Shown: positions 7,973 to 16,064, counted from the stretch's first letter. The stretch is DNA of 64,000 nt from Streptomyces zagrosensis (GCF_014203645.1 NZ_JACHJL010000008.1:248001-312000), one strand, 5' to 3'. Notes: generated by a model not told the origin, from the sequence alone. Program-made: numbers and translations.

Positions 7973-9391
7973 ATGAGTGTTTCGGCCAGCTTGGACGAGT
8001 CGCCCGTAGCCGTTCAGCCCGGTGGCGAGGTCGATCTCCTTGTACAGGTACTCAACTCGGGGGACACCGTTGAAGAGTTCCGGTTCGAGGCGGTCGGGCC
8101 GTGCGCCACCTGGGTCACAGTAGAACCAGCGGCGCTGTCTCTCTACCCCGGCGCATCGGGCACTGCGACTCTGACGCTGCGCCCGCCTCGCGATGCGCAC
8201 ATCGCCGCAGGGGAACGACCGCTCGGGCTGCGGGTCATTCCGACCAGCGACGCCCGGCACACCGTGGTGCCCGAACGGTCCATCACGGTACTGCCGTTCA
8301 GTGAGATCACCGCCGAGCTCGTACCCCGCTCCTCACACAGCCCCTGGCGAGGCCGACACAAGCTGGCCGTGGACAATCTGGGCAATACGCCCCTGGCGGT
8401 GAGTCTGTCCGTCCAGGAGGGCACGGAGCGAGCCCGATGGGTCTTCGAGCCGGCAGAGCTGACCATTCCGCCAGGGCAGGCCAAGTTCGCCAAGCTCACC
8501 GTGCGGCCGGTGGGGCGGCTGTGGCGCGGCACCCCGATCACGCACCCGTTCCAGGCGGTGGTGACGCCCCTGGGCGAGGAGCGTGTCGGGGGCCGGACGC
8601 GGCGCGAACCGGTGGTGGTGGACGGCTCGTACGAGCAGCAGGCGATCCTGCCGCACTGGCTGCCGCGAGCGCTGATCATCACGGCGCTGCTGGTGGGACT
8701 GCTGGCCGGGCTGTGGTACTCGCTGCTGCGGCCCACCGTGCGGTCCGCCGCCCGGGAGGCGATCACCCCGGAGGCGGTCCAGTCCGCCATCGACGAGGAC
8801 AAGAACAAGCAAGGGGACGGCAACCAATCCAACGGCTCGCAACCGGGCCAAAACGGCGGGCCGAGCGCTGCCACGGGGGGCACGGGCACCGGTGGCCAGA
8901 ACGGTACGGGCGCCGCCAACGGCGGCAACAGCACGGGCACCCAAGGCGACACCGCAGGTACCGGCGGCAGCACGGCGGGGAACGGCAACGCCAAGCCCGG
9001 CGAACCGGGCGGCCCCGCGGCCCCCAAGAGCGCCCGCGTCCAGGTACGCGACGCGGTGGGCGGCTCATCGACCACGAGGGACGCGTACACGGTTCCGCAG
9101 GGCAAGACCTTCGCCCTGACCGATATCGTGGTGCAAAACCCCCAAGGCGATGCCGGGACGCTCACCGTTTCCAGCCAGGACGGGCAACTCCTCAACCTCG
9201 CGTTGGAGAACTTCCGCGATTCGGACTACCACTTCGTCACGCCCATCCAGGTGCCCGCCAACAGCAAGATCAGCATCTCCGTGAGCTGCCGCGAGGTGGG
9301 CAAACCGGTCAAGGCACCCAGGCCGGTCCAGTGCTCGGAGTCGCTGTTCCTGGGCGGCTCGTTGACGGCGGACGCCCAACCCAACACGTAG
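7973..9391 (+). CDS. Single-pass membrane protein with Ig-like N-terminal domain, eCIS-linked
   Basis: 472 aa from the ATG at 7973; an in-frame upstream extension lacks coding character. Residues 1-110 look like an Ig/NPCBM-associated fold (VAVQPGGEVDLLVQVLNSGDTVEEFRFEAV, SLYPGASGTATLTLRPP), followed by a second similar domain. There is then one transmembrane helix (ALIITALLVGLLAGLWYSLL, about 235-255), a long Gly/Asn/Thr-rich spacer and a C-terminal globular domain (about 340-470). Proteins of this build sit next to Streptomyces eCIS loci and are often labelled 'hydrolytic protein', but I see no catalytic motif. Divergent from the LuxR gene, sharing a 218-bp intergenic region. It could connect the particle to the membrane; that is inference. 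Confidence 0.78.
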   Translation: MSVSASLDESPVAVQPGGEVDLLVQVLNSGDTVEEFRFEAVGPCATWVTVEPAALSLYPGASGTATLTLRPPRDAHIAAGERPLGLRVIPTSDARHTVVPERSITVLPFSEITAELVPRSSHSPWRGRHKLAVDNLGNTPLAVSLSVQEGTERARWVFEPAELTIPPGQAKFAKLTVRPVGRLWRGTPITHPFQAVVTPLGEERVGGRTRREPVVVDGSYEQQAILPHWLPRALIITALLVGLLAGLWYSLLRPTVRSAAREAITPEAVQSAIDEDKNKQGDGNQSNGSQPGQNGGPSAATGGTGTGGQNGTGAANGGNSTGTQGDTAGTGGSTAGNGNAKPGEPGGPAAPKSARVQVRDAVGGSSTTRDAYTVPQGKTFALTDIVVQNPQGDAGTLTVSSQDGQLLNLALENFRDSDYHFVTPIQVPANSKISISVSCREVGKPVKAPRPVQCSESLFLGGSLTADAQPNT

Positions 9392-9469
9392 CGCTGGGAG
9401 TTGACGGGTGAGCAACGCGGGGACGGCCCCGCGCCCCCGTCCCCGTCGAGTCGCCCGGCTGCCGGAGTG

Positions 9470-9952
9470 CTACCGGGCTGCCGCCGCCCCGCTACCGGCA
9501 CACGTCGTCACGACTCCATCGCCGACGCGCTCCGGGGCCGTCGCGGCCACGGGGGCGGCCACGGGGGCGGCCAACTCCGCGCCCTCCGCCGTGCAATGCT
9601 CGCCCCTACTCATGGCCGCGCTTGACGTGGTGATGATGACGTCCAGCCGGTCACGGGTGCTGACCAGGCTGCCGATCTGCTGGTCGATACGGTGCCGCTC
9701 TGTCGTCAGCCGGTCGAGCAGCGCCGGTGTGACCTCGCCGGTCACCACGCACGGCAACAGCTCCAGAATGGTCTTACTCGACAGCCCCGCGGCGTAAAGC
9801 TGCTGAATCAGCTGAACCCGGGCGACCGCGATATCCGGATAGTGCCGCTGCCCGCTGCTGCTACGGACCGAGGTGAGCAACTGCTGCTCCTCGTAGTACC
9901 GCAGCGCCCGTACGGTCACGCCCGTCCGGGCGGCCAACTCACCGATGCGCAT
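9470..9952 (-). CDS. MerR-family transcriptional regulator
   Basis: 160 aa from the ATG at 9952, which has GGGAGG about 10 bases upstream; the longer open frame to 10084 is not needed. It starts exactly at a MerR winged helix: MRIGELAARTGVTVRALRYYEEQQLL, then SSGQRHYPDIAVARVQLIQQLYAAGLSSKTI and a coiled-coil (LDRLTTERHRIDQQIGSLVSTRDRLDVII). One cysteine (GEHC) lies beyond the coil, with no clear metal-binding pair, so the ligand is unknown. An Ala-rich tail follows. A near-perfect dyad lies 41 bp upstream of the start, suggesting autoregulation. Confidence 0.9.
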   Translation of the reverse strand: MRIGELAARTGVTVRALRYYEEQQLLTSVRSSSGQRHYPDIAVARVQLIQQLYAAGLSSKTILELLPCVVTGEVTPALLDRLTTERHRIDQQIGSLVSTRDRLDVIITTSSAAMSRGEHCTAEGAELAAPVAAPVAATAPERVGDGVVTTCAGSGAAAAR

Positions 9953-9992
9953 GGGATCAGCGCCTCCCTGTGTTCCCTCACGCTTCTTGCCT

Positions 9993-10008
9993 CTGACGTC
10001 AACGTCAG
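9993..10008. promoter_or_regulatory. Dyad operator upstream of the MerR gene
   Basis: CTGACGT-CA-ACGTCAG: seven-base arms around a 2-base centre. It lies 41-56 bp upstream of the MerR start codon. MerR proteins bind such dyads inside over-long promoter spacers of their own gene. Confidence 0.7.
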
Positions 10009-10207
10009 GTCTTAGCGTAGCTCGTGACCGGTTCGCACCTGCGCGACGCAGCAGAAAGAAGCCTGTGAGCGACACGGTTGACACGCATCAGCTCGATGCC
10101 GCAGCACCCTGCCCAACCGCCTCGTCATGGCGGCACTGACCCGTATCGGTGCGGGCCGATGGGCAGGGTGGTTGGCCCCTTGCCGGGTGGTGGGGTCCGA
10201 TGGCGGT

Positions 10208-10507
10208 TTACGGGTGGCCCAGGGCGGGTTCATCGGCGGCGAGTCCGATGTCCTCGGCGGGGGTGATGAGCCAGCCGAAGGTGACGGTGGCGGTGTAGTG
10301 CAGGTGCCGGCCGCCGGGGTGGTCGATGGCGGCGTGTGTACGGCACCAGCGTTGGGCCTGGCTGTGTTGGCCGGTTGGGCCTTGGTCGGGTTCGGGTTGG
10401 GGGGATTGCTCGCCGCAGGTGGTGCAGATGGCCCGGACCGCGTACGGCGCGCCGTGGGGGTCGGGGCCGATGGTCATGTCTACGAAGCGGTAGGTGCTGC
10501 GGGTCAC
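10208..10507 (-). CDS. DUF7848-like small zinc-ribbon protein
   Basis: 99 aa from a GTG at 10507 with AAAGG upstream. The pattern TYRFVDMTIGPDPHGAPYAVRAICTTCGEQSP then QAQRWCRTHAAIDHPGGRHLHY matches a small family common in Streptomyces (DUF7848), with a CxxC pair and a later C/H pair that could hold zinc. Its GTG overlaps the stop of the upstream gene by 4 bp (GTGA). It is the third gene of an operon (11537 to 10208) next to an XRE regulator. Function unknown. Confidence 0.72.
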   Translation of the reverse strand: MTRSTYRFVDMTIGPDPHGAPYAVRAICTTCGEQSPQPEPDQGPTGQHSQAQRWCRTHAAIDHPGGRHLHYTATVTFGWLITPAEDIGLAADEPALGHP

Positions 10508-11085
10508 CGGGTGGCCTTTCGATTGGTGCGGGCGCATGCCGGGTGGACGGTGAGCTGGGAGACGGCGGGGTCGTTGGGGTGGTGGCGACCGGTGATCTTC
10601 ACTGCCGTCGCGCGGTCAACCTCCTGATCGCATACGGGGCAGATGAGGGTGAGGGCTTCGGGGCCGTGGATGTGGATGACGGCGGGGGCGAGGAACGCGG
10701 CGAGTTGGTACGGGTGGGCCAGGTAGCGGCCCGACCAGTTGCGAGGAATGCGCCAGTGCAACCCGGCGCCGAATCGGCGGTGGCTGGGTGGTACGCCGAC
10801 ATAGTGCTCGGCGGGGTCGCCGGTGATGAGGGTGACGTGCGGGCGTAACCGCTGCCACGAGGTGAGGGATGCGCGCGTGGCCACGCCCTTGGGCATGAGC
10901 CAGTACACGCAACCGCGGACCGCGTCCATGATCGCGGCGGAGTTTTCCCGGCTGTCGTCCAGGAACTCAAATGCCCACTCGGCAACGGCCGTACTGGTGC
11001 GCACGGCATCCCATTCACGACCCGCCGGCAGCATCATGACCTCATCACAGGGCGGGGGAAACCACGTGGTACCCGGTGCTGTCAT
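10504..11085 (-). CDS. Hypothetical protein of an XRE-linked Streptomyces operon
   Basis: 193 aa from the ATG at 11085. I do not recognise a domain. Features are an N-terminal WFPPPCDEVMMLPAG segment, a central YWLMPKGV and HVTLITGDPAEHYVGVPP, and a C-terminal LICPVCDQEVDRATAVKI with one CxxC and a later HPAC, suggesting a small zinc-binding site. It overlaps its upstream neighbour (ATGA) and its downstream neighbour (GTGA), so the three proteins are made together. Codon 80 (10848-10846) is TTA. Confidence 0.7.
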   Translation of the reverse strand: MTAPGTTWFPPPCDEVMMLPAGREWDAVRTSTAVAEWAFEFLDDSRENSAAIMDAVRGCVYWLMPKGVATRASLTSWQRLRPHVTLITGDPAEHYVGVPPSHRRFGAGLHWRIPRNWSGRYLAHPYQLAAFLAPAVIHIHGPEALTLICPVCDQEVDRATAVKITGRHHPNDPAVSQLTVHPACARTNRKATR

Positions 11086-11537
11086 GCCGCACCTCCGGCG
11101 GTCCCTGCGGTCTCGGCGGGCCGGTTGTGGCTGTTGCTGTTGCGCACGGTGTCGATGGCGCCGGCGAGGCGGCTCGCGTCGGTGAGCAGCCGCTCGGACG
11201 TCGGCATGACCCGCCACCACACCAAATCGGTACGGGTCATACCGGGCACGAAGACATACGAACTGTCGTCACCGGAGATCGTGACGTTGCTGTCGTCGCG
11301 TAGATGTTGGACAGCTGGTGCGTGCGGCTCGGTCAACCAGGTCATCTGGCGGCCGATGTCTTCTTGGATGACCGCCCCGCTCGCTTCACCGAGGTGCGCG
11401 AGAACGCGGTTGCCGAGGTAGGTGGTCAGGGTCAGCGTGTGCCAACCGAGGTCACCGACCCGGGTCCAGCGCACGCCGCCACCGGGCGGCATCCAGTCGT
11501 GGGGCGGGGTGATGGGCGTGTTGGTTTCGGTCGGCAC
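11082..11537 (-). CDS. Hypothetical protein, first gene of the XRE-linked operon
   Basis: 151 aa. No recognised domain. Aromatic-rich core (WTRVGDLGWHTLTLTTYLGNRVLAHLG, TDLVWWRVMPTSERLLTDASRLAGAIDTVRN). The start codon follows a GGAGG-like site (CGGAGGT). It overlaps the next gene by 4 bp. The 113-bp gap to the XRE regulator stop holds a perfect inverted repeat, so this operon may be the regulator's target. Confidence 0.68.
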   Translation of the reverse strand: MPTETNTPITPPHDWMPPGGGVRWTRVGDLGWHTLTLTTYLGNRVLAHLGEASGAVIQEDIGRQMTWLTEPHAPAVQHLRDDSNVTISGDDSSYVFVPGMTRTDLVWWRVMPTSERLLTDASRLAGAIDTVRNSNSHNRPAETAGTAGGAA

Positions 11538-11601
11538 GATGCGACCTCCGTGACAGGGAGCATGTTGACGGTCACATCCTGTCTACGGATCAAGGGCCCA
11601 A

Positions 11602-11620
11602 TGTCCGCCGATTGCGGACA
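11602..11620. promoter_or_regulatory. Perfect inverted repeat upstream of the three-gene operon
   Basis: TGTCCGC-N5-GCGGACA, seven-base perfect arms. It sits 65-83 bp upstream of the start of the 151-aa gene, in the only spacer between that operon and the XRE gene. Size and symmetry fit an XRE dimer site. Confidence 0.6.
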
Positions 11621-11650
11621 CCGAACCCTTGACATGCAGTAGTCACATAG

Positions 11651-12853
11651 TTACACACCGCTCCACAAGGCGAACTCGCGTAACTCCCGCGAAGCCCGTC
11701 GAGCGCGTAGCAAAGTACCCACCGTCTCGCGCATCGTAGGGTGATAGCGAGTCTGTTGCGGTGTTACCTGCCGTGCGGCCTGCAAAGACTCCAACGCCTC
11801 CTCCGGCTGCGCGGTCAGCGCCTGCGACCGTGCCCGATCCATCAGGAACTGTCCGGCGCGCAACGGCGAGTAGCCCTCCGGCAGATGGACGTTTGCCGCG
11901 CGGGCAAGCGCCAACCCATGCTCATCGCGGTCGCCAGCAGCAGCCACACCGTGCTGCCATACGTTCGTCGGGCCGAACACCATGCCGTAGTGGCCGGTCT
12001 CGCCCAGCTCACGCGCCAACCCCTGTGCTTCGTCTAGCCACGTGTCCGAGTCGTCGCCCTTACCCGACAGGGCGTAGAGCTGTACGCCCTTCAGCATGAG
12101 ACCGCCGCGCACCGCACGCGTCGGGGGCGTGCCGTCGTCGTCCAAATCTGCCAGCGCGCGATTCACCAGGCGCAGCCCCATCTCGATTGCTGGCCCGTGC
12201 GCGGAAAGCTGCGCGCGTTTCAGCCGCTCCACCGCGACTTGCCGCGGATCGCCGGATTGCACCGCGGCAGTGGCCATGCGCGCGAGAGCGAGCCGAGCCA
12301 GGTCTAGATAGCCAAGTTTGTAAGCAACGCTGAAGGCTCCCAACGCGGCCTCGGACTGAAGCCAGCAGGCCACCTCTCGATCGGCCGCAGTCGGCGCGTC
12401 CAGCACGGCGTGGGACACCTCGGCCAGGGCACCGGGCAGCATTTTGGCCAAGGCCCCGAACTCACCGGTGGAGCGCAGCCTATAGATGTGCCGTGCGGTG
12501 GCCTGCATCTCCGACGTCGGGCGGGGCGGTGGGACGTCGCCTGCCGGCGGGATATCCCAGTCATCCAAGGCGCTGGACAGCGGGGCGATGAGCTGGTCGA
12601 GTTGGTCTTGGCGCAGTTGCTCAATGTACGGCTGACCGTGGATGACCGGCACGGACACGCCTAGCGCCTTGGCCAAAGCTGCGATGACTTGTTCGCTGGG
12701 CTGGCGTTCGCCGCGTTCTACGTCGGAAAGCATCGACTTGGACACGTGGGATCGGTGGGCGAGATCCCGTAGGGAGTAATCACGGAGCACGCGCAGCAGG
12801 TGGATGCGCGCGCCAACTCCCTCCGGTCGCCCGCCTGTGGCTGGTGCCATCAT
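11651..12853 (-). CDS. XRE-family transcriptional regulator with long TPR-like C-terminal region
   Basis: 400 aa from the first of two adjacent ATGs (12853 and 12850) behind CGGAG. Residues about 15-75 are an XRE helix-turn-helix (LLRVLRDYSLRDLAHRSHVSKSMLSDVERGERQPSEQVIAALAKAL). The remaining about 320 residues are Ala/Leu-rich helices that read like tetratricopeptide repeats (for example CWLQSEAALGAFSVAYKLGYLDLARLALARMA and ESLQAARQVTP), a layout used for ligand or peptide sensing. It differs from the usual DUF5753-type partner of DUF397 genes. A DUF397 gene starts divergently 107 bp away. Codon 391 (11683-11681), near the end, is TTA. Confidence 0.85.
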   Translation of the reverse strand: MMAPATGGRPEGVGARIHLLRVLRDYSLRDLAHRSHVSKSMLSDVERGERQPSEQVIAALAKALGVSVPVIHGQPYIEQLRQDQLDQLIAPLSSALDDWDIPPAGDVPPPRPTSEMQATARHIYRLRSTGEFGALAKMLPGALAEVSHAVLDAPTAADREVACWLQSEAALGAFSVAYKLGYLDLARLALARMATAAVQSGDPRQVAVERLKRAQLSAHGPAIEMGLRLVNRALADLDDDGTPPTRAVRGGLMLKGVQLYALSGKGDDSDTWLDEAQGLARELGETGHYGMVFGPTNVWQHGVAAAGDRDEHGLALARAANVHLPEGYSPLRAGQFLMDRARSQALTAQPEEALESLQAARQVTPQQTRYHPTMRETVGTLLRARRASRELREFALWSGV

Positions 12854-12960
12854 GGGCTCCGTTCTGACTTCGGCCCCCAAAACAGTACTCCCACCAGGGC
12901 CGGGCTGTGTTGCCCGGCCGAGGTGTCCGCAGAGCGCATCGCAGAGATAAGGGAAGAAGC

Positions 12961-13176
12961 ATGAGTAGCCACATTGAAGACGCCTCGACGCTCGACGTGA
13001 CGTGGTGGAAGTCGTCGGCGTCGGGGGCCCAGTCCGACTGCGTCGAAGTCGGCCGGGTCACCGAGCGGTCAGTCGCGGTGCGTGACAGCAAGGATAAAAC
13101 GGGGCCGGCCCTGGTGTTCTCGTACGCTGCTCTCAGCGCCCTGGTCAGCGCGGTGCGCCGCGGAGAGTTGCAATGA
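12961..13176 (+). CDS. DUF397 small protein
   Basis: 71 aa from the ATG at 12961, preceded by AAGGGAAGAAG. The DUF397 signature is complete: TWWKSSASGAQSDCVEVGRV, then VAVRDSKDKTGPALVFS. These proteins usually pair with an XRE regulator and act as its small partner or antagonist; here the partner is the divergent XRE gene. A strong hairpin follows at 13201-13235. Confidence 0.92.
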   Translation: MSSHIEDASTLDVTWWKSSASGAQSDCVEVGRVTERSVAVRDSKDKTGPALVFSYAALSALVSAVRRGELQ

Positions 13177-13200
13177 CCCCTTAGTGCCAAGACACGACAG

Positions 13201-13235
13201 AGCGGCCCGCCCCCTCATTCCCGGGGCGGGCCGCT
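13201..13235. terminator. 13-bp perfect hairpin, bidirectional terminator
   Basis: AGCGGCCCGCCCC (13201-13213) pairs perfectly with GGGGCGGGCCGCT (13223-13235) around a 9-base loop. It sits between the ends of the convergent DUF397 and DUF4157 genes. Confidence 0.85.
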
Positions 13236-13294
13236 GCGTTGGGGGCCAGCCGCAAGGGAGCACACAGACAGCGTCAGGCCAAGCACCCCCAGCC

Positions 13295-14152
13295 CTACTC
13301 AGGCGGCGACTCCTCATCCTCCTCCGCGTCCTTCTCCGGGGTTTTCTCCGCTCGCTGCACGAACGCGCCCTGGACGTCCGCCGGTTCTTCGTCCTCGCCC
13401 TCGTCCTCCGTGCGCTGCACCGCGGGTGCGGCGGTGAGTTGGGCGGTGGTCGGCGTCGCGGGAGCGGGGAGTGTTTGCGCCTCGGGGCCAGCCGTCTCCG
13501 CGGGCGCCGTGGGGGGTTGGGACATGACGCGCTCGGCGTTGTCGGCGGCCTCGCGTTCGAAGCGGTCGGACGGGTCGCTCACCCGGATGCCGCCCGGGGC
13601 CTCGGTGCCATCGACGGGTCCGCTGCGCTGCTGCATGACGTGGGTGAGCTCGTGGGCCAGCATGGTCCGGCCGGCTTGCGATGACGGGTCGTACGCGTCG
13701 CGCTGGAAGACGACGTTGCTGCCAACGGTGTACGCGTGGGCGCCGACCTCGCGGGCCGAAGCGTGGGCAGCGGAGCCGGTGTGTACGCGTACGTCGGAGA
13801 AGTCCGCGCCCAGGCGCGCCTCCATGTCCGTACGCGTCGTCGCGTCCAGGGACTGGCCACCGCCCGATGACACCACGTCGTGCACCGACGAACGCCTCGG
13901 CTCTTCCTCGGCCGCCTCCCGCTGGACCAGGGAGCTCACGGCGCTGTTGCCAACGGCGCGTTGCAGGGTGCCCATGCCGGGCCGGCCGATGACGTCGGTG
14001 CGGCCCGCGATGGCGGCGCGTAACACGTGTGGCGTCTGGGCCTGCTGGTGGGCCTCGGCGGCGGTTAACGATGCGAAGGACTCGTGGTGTTCGTGCTCAC
14101 GGTGATGTTCGCGGTCAGGTTCGTGGTCGGCGTCGTGCTCGTGTTGGCGCAT
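13295..14152 (-). CDS. DUF4157 (eCIS core domain) protein
   Basis: 285 aa from the ATG at 14152, with GGGAGCGGAAG upstream; the longer open frame to 14365 is Arg/Pro-rich and rejected. It begins with a His/Glu/Asp-rich stretch (residues 2-24), then a GIGNSAVSSLVQR-type motif, and at about 95-175 the DUF4157 domain: VVSSGGGQSLDATTRTDMEARLGADFSDVRVHT and TMLAHELTHVMQQR, where HELTH is a metalloprotease-like HExxH-type motif. The tail is acidic and disordered with VQR repeats. DUF4157 is the best-known marker of eCIS-linked effectors, where it is often an N-terminal leader fused to a toxin; here no toxin domain follows. It lies 4 kb from the eCIS genes. Codons 29 (14068-14066) and 44 (14023-14021) are TTA. 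Confidence 0.88.
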   Translation of the reverse strand: MRQHEHDADHEPDREHHREHEHHESFASLTAAEAHQQAQTPHVLRAAIAGRTDVIGRPGMGTLQRAVGNSAVSSLVQREAAEEEPRRSSVHDVVSSGGGQSLDATTRTDMEARLGADFSDVRVHTGSAAHASAREVGAHAYTVGSNVVFQRDAYDPSSQAGRTMLAHELTHVMQQRSGPVDGTEAPGGIRVSDPSDRFEREAADNAERVMSQPPTAPAETAGPEAQTLPAPATPTTAQLTAAPAVQRTEDEGEDEEPADVQGAFVQRAEKTPEKDAEEDEESPPE

Positions 14153-14444
14153 CTTCCGCTCCCTTGGGGCGCTCCCCCGCCGACGTGCTGTCCCCTCCAG
14201 CCTCTTGCCGCGGGTCGCCCCCGTCCAGACCCGCCCCCGTCGGGGGAGGGCAGCGCTCGCTGCCCCTTCGGGCACGGGCGCCGGCCAGCGGCCAGCGATG
14301 GCGGGGACGGGGGCGGGTGCCCGCGAGCCGCGAGTGACCCGCAGTGGCGGCTGCCCGGTGGGCATGGGCGGCGGACGGTTCGCGATGCCGGGGTGGCATG
14401 ATCCTTCGCGGTCACATGCGACGACGCAACGCGGAGGTACGACG

Positions 14445-14840
14445 GTGGACGACGGCCCCTATCTACGGTTCCAGGGCACGGCCCGCAACGAGCGCGGCGC
14501 GTTTCCCGGGATCTTCGTCTTGGTCAACGGGCTCGCTAGAGAAGGGAAGTTGACGGCGGAGCAAGAACGCTTTCGGCGGCTCAACAACGACTGGTACGAC
14601 GCCGCGTACACCAACCCCTCCCATGTCGATCCCTCCATTTACGACCGGGAGTTGCATCCGACAGCGGTGGCCTGGTTCAAGAGCTCGGCTGAGCATCTGA
14701 CCGGGCGGGTGGGCGGCTATCTGGACATCCTCACCGCGCACGGGATCGACTGGGTGCGGCTCAGCTCCAGCGACCCGGGGCGCGTCCTTTACGAGGACGC
14801 GGTGCAAATCGTGGTCGTGCCGCACGAGGCGGTACAGTAG
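14445..14840 (+). CDS. Conserved Streptomyces hypothetical protein
   Basis: 131 aa from a GTG at 14445 with GCGGAGG 6-8 bases upstream. The sequence (FQGTARNERGAFPGIFVLVNGLAREGKLT, RRLNNDWYDAAYTNPSHVDPSIYD, VAWFKSSAEHLTGRVGGYLDIL, DWVRLSSSDPGRVLYEDAVQIVVVPHE) is compact and well ordered, and I believe it is widespread in Streptomyces, but I know no function. Its 3' end overlaps the convergent membrane-protein gene by 52 bp. Confidence 0.82.
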   Translation: MDDGPYLRFQGTARNERGAFPGIFVLVNGLAREGKLTAEQERFRRLNNDWYDAAYTNPSHVDPSIYDRELHPTAVAWFKSSAEHLTGRVGGYLDILTAHGIDWVRLSSSDPGRVLYEDAVQIVVVPHEAVQ

Positions 14841-15658
14841 GCCGCGATCGCCCACAGGCCAGCGCCGACGACCGCCACCCAGTAGCAGCCGACCGCGATG
14901 GCGACGGTCTTGCGCCGCGCCTCACGGTCGAGTGGCGTACGCGTGAGCAGCCAGGCCAGGGCGGGCAGCACCAAGATGGCGTGCAGGCTGACGCCGTGCA
15001 GGGGCTTGAGGAAGCCGGTGGAGTGGTAGCCCGCCTCCTGGTGGCCGGTACGGGTCAGCACCACGCCGCGCGCGATCATCGCCGCGCCGGAGAGCAGCGC
15101 GATCAACAAGATGGCGAACCCGGCGCGCAGCGCCTGCGCCATGCCCACCGGCCCCTCCGGCTCGCGGAGGAACGACGCCACGGCGAACGCGGAGAGGATC
15201 ACCACCAGGATGGCGCCGCCCACGGCAAGTGACAGGGAAACGAAGGTGTTGAACGGCGTCTCCATGTTGAAGTGTGATGGCACCCCGCGCCACGCCTGCA
15301 AGGTGATCCCGGCGACCTCCAGTACACAATCGGCCGCGAAGGCTCCGCAGAGCAGCACCCGGGTTCGCGCACCCATTCGCAGATACGAGGCCACCCAGGT
15401 GACGGCGATCAGCGTCAGCCCGAAGGACAACCCGAAGGTGAACGGCTTGCGCCAGGAGACCGGGCCTTCCCACGCGCCGCCGTCCACGGCGAACACCCCA
15501 AGATGGAAGAGGCCGGAGGCGACGAGGACGGCGCCGGTGGCGTAACACAGCCGCTCCCCACCGCGTGCTGCCCGCCAGCGGGCCCAGGGCACCGCGCCCC
15601 GGCCGGGCCAGCGGCCTTGGTCGGGCGTGAGCTGCGGCGTCGCCGTGCGGGGTGGCAT
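14789..15658 (-). CDS. Integral membrane protein of unknown function
   Basis: 289 aa from the ATG at 15658, with GAGAGG upstream; the longer upstream frame is Arg/Pro-rich and rejected. I count about seven hydrophobic segments: LCYATGAVLVASGLFHLGVFAV, FTFGLSFGLTLIAVTWVASYL, VLLCGAFAADCVLEVAGI, FVSLSLAVGGAILVVILSAFAVA, AGFAILLIALLSGAAMIARGV, SLHAILVLPALAWLL and TVAIAVGCYWVAVVGAGLWAIAAY. Family not recognised. The C-terminal Cys/Thr-rich end (TASCGTTTICTASS) falls exactly in the overlap with the convergent gene, so the last residues may not be conserved. Confidence 0.75.
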   Translation of the reverse strand: MPPRTATPQLTPDQGRWPGRGAVPWARWRAARGGERLCYATGAVLVASGLFHLGVFAVDGGAWEGPVSWRKPFTFGLSFGLTLIAVTWVASYLRMGARTRVLLCGAFAADCVLEVAGITLQAWRGVPSHFNMETPFNTFVSLSLAVGGAILVVILSAFAVASFLREPEGPVGMAQALRAGFAILLIALLSGAAMIARGVVLTRTGHQEAGYHSTGFLKPLHGVSLHAILVLPALAWLLTRTPLDREARRKTVAIAVGCYWVAVVGAGLWAIAAYCTASCGTTTICTASS

Positions 15659-16064
15659 CGGGCCTCTCTTGGTGCGGTGTGCAGTGGCCCGGCCCCACGT
15701 ACCGCCGGGCGGTGCCCGGCAGGGCTCCGTACGGCGCGCTGCGCCGCAGGACCAGCATGTAAGCAGCAGGTCCCGGCGGGCGTCGTCCAGTTGGAGACAC
15801 TCGCGGTACGCCGTGCGGAGTAGCCCGCGGCGCGGCGCGGGGAGCAGCCCGCGGTGTGGCCCGAAGGCCGGAGGGGACGGCGCAGTGGTGCACGGCCGCG
15901 CGCGGCGCGGGAGCGGGCGCCGGTACGGGCGCCGGCGCCGGCACGGGAGCACAGGAGCACGGGAGCACGGGAGCACGGGAGCGCAGGCGCACAGGCGCAC
16001 AGGCGCACAGGCGCACAGGCGCAGGTGCCAGCGCCGGATGGACGTCGCCTTACGTGCTCAGTCG
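15659..16064. other. Intergenic region with an 8-bp minisatellite
   Basis: 406 bases upstream of the membrane-protein gene and downstream of the methyltransferase. Open frames here are low-complexity. It contains the tandem array at 15945-16024 and otherwise nothing I can name. Confidence 0.6.
15945..16024. repeat. Ten tandem 8-bp repeats
   Basis: Consecutive octamers read GGGAGCAC, AGGAGCAC, GGGAGCAC twice, GGGAGCGC, then AGGCGCAC four times and AGGCGCAG. Two subfamilies lie side by side (GAGCAC and GCGCAC), showing stepwise expansion. The 8-bp period would shift any reading frame, in line with a non-coding location. Confidence 0.93.

Noticed and set aside
15659..16016. Coding extensions of the membrane-protein frame, including Cys-Ala-Pro-Val repeats
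   Set aside because: They are translations of the 8-bp minisatellite; the ATG at 15658 has a ribosome site and starts the conserved region.
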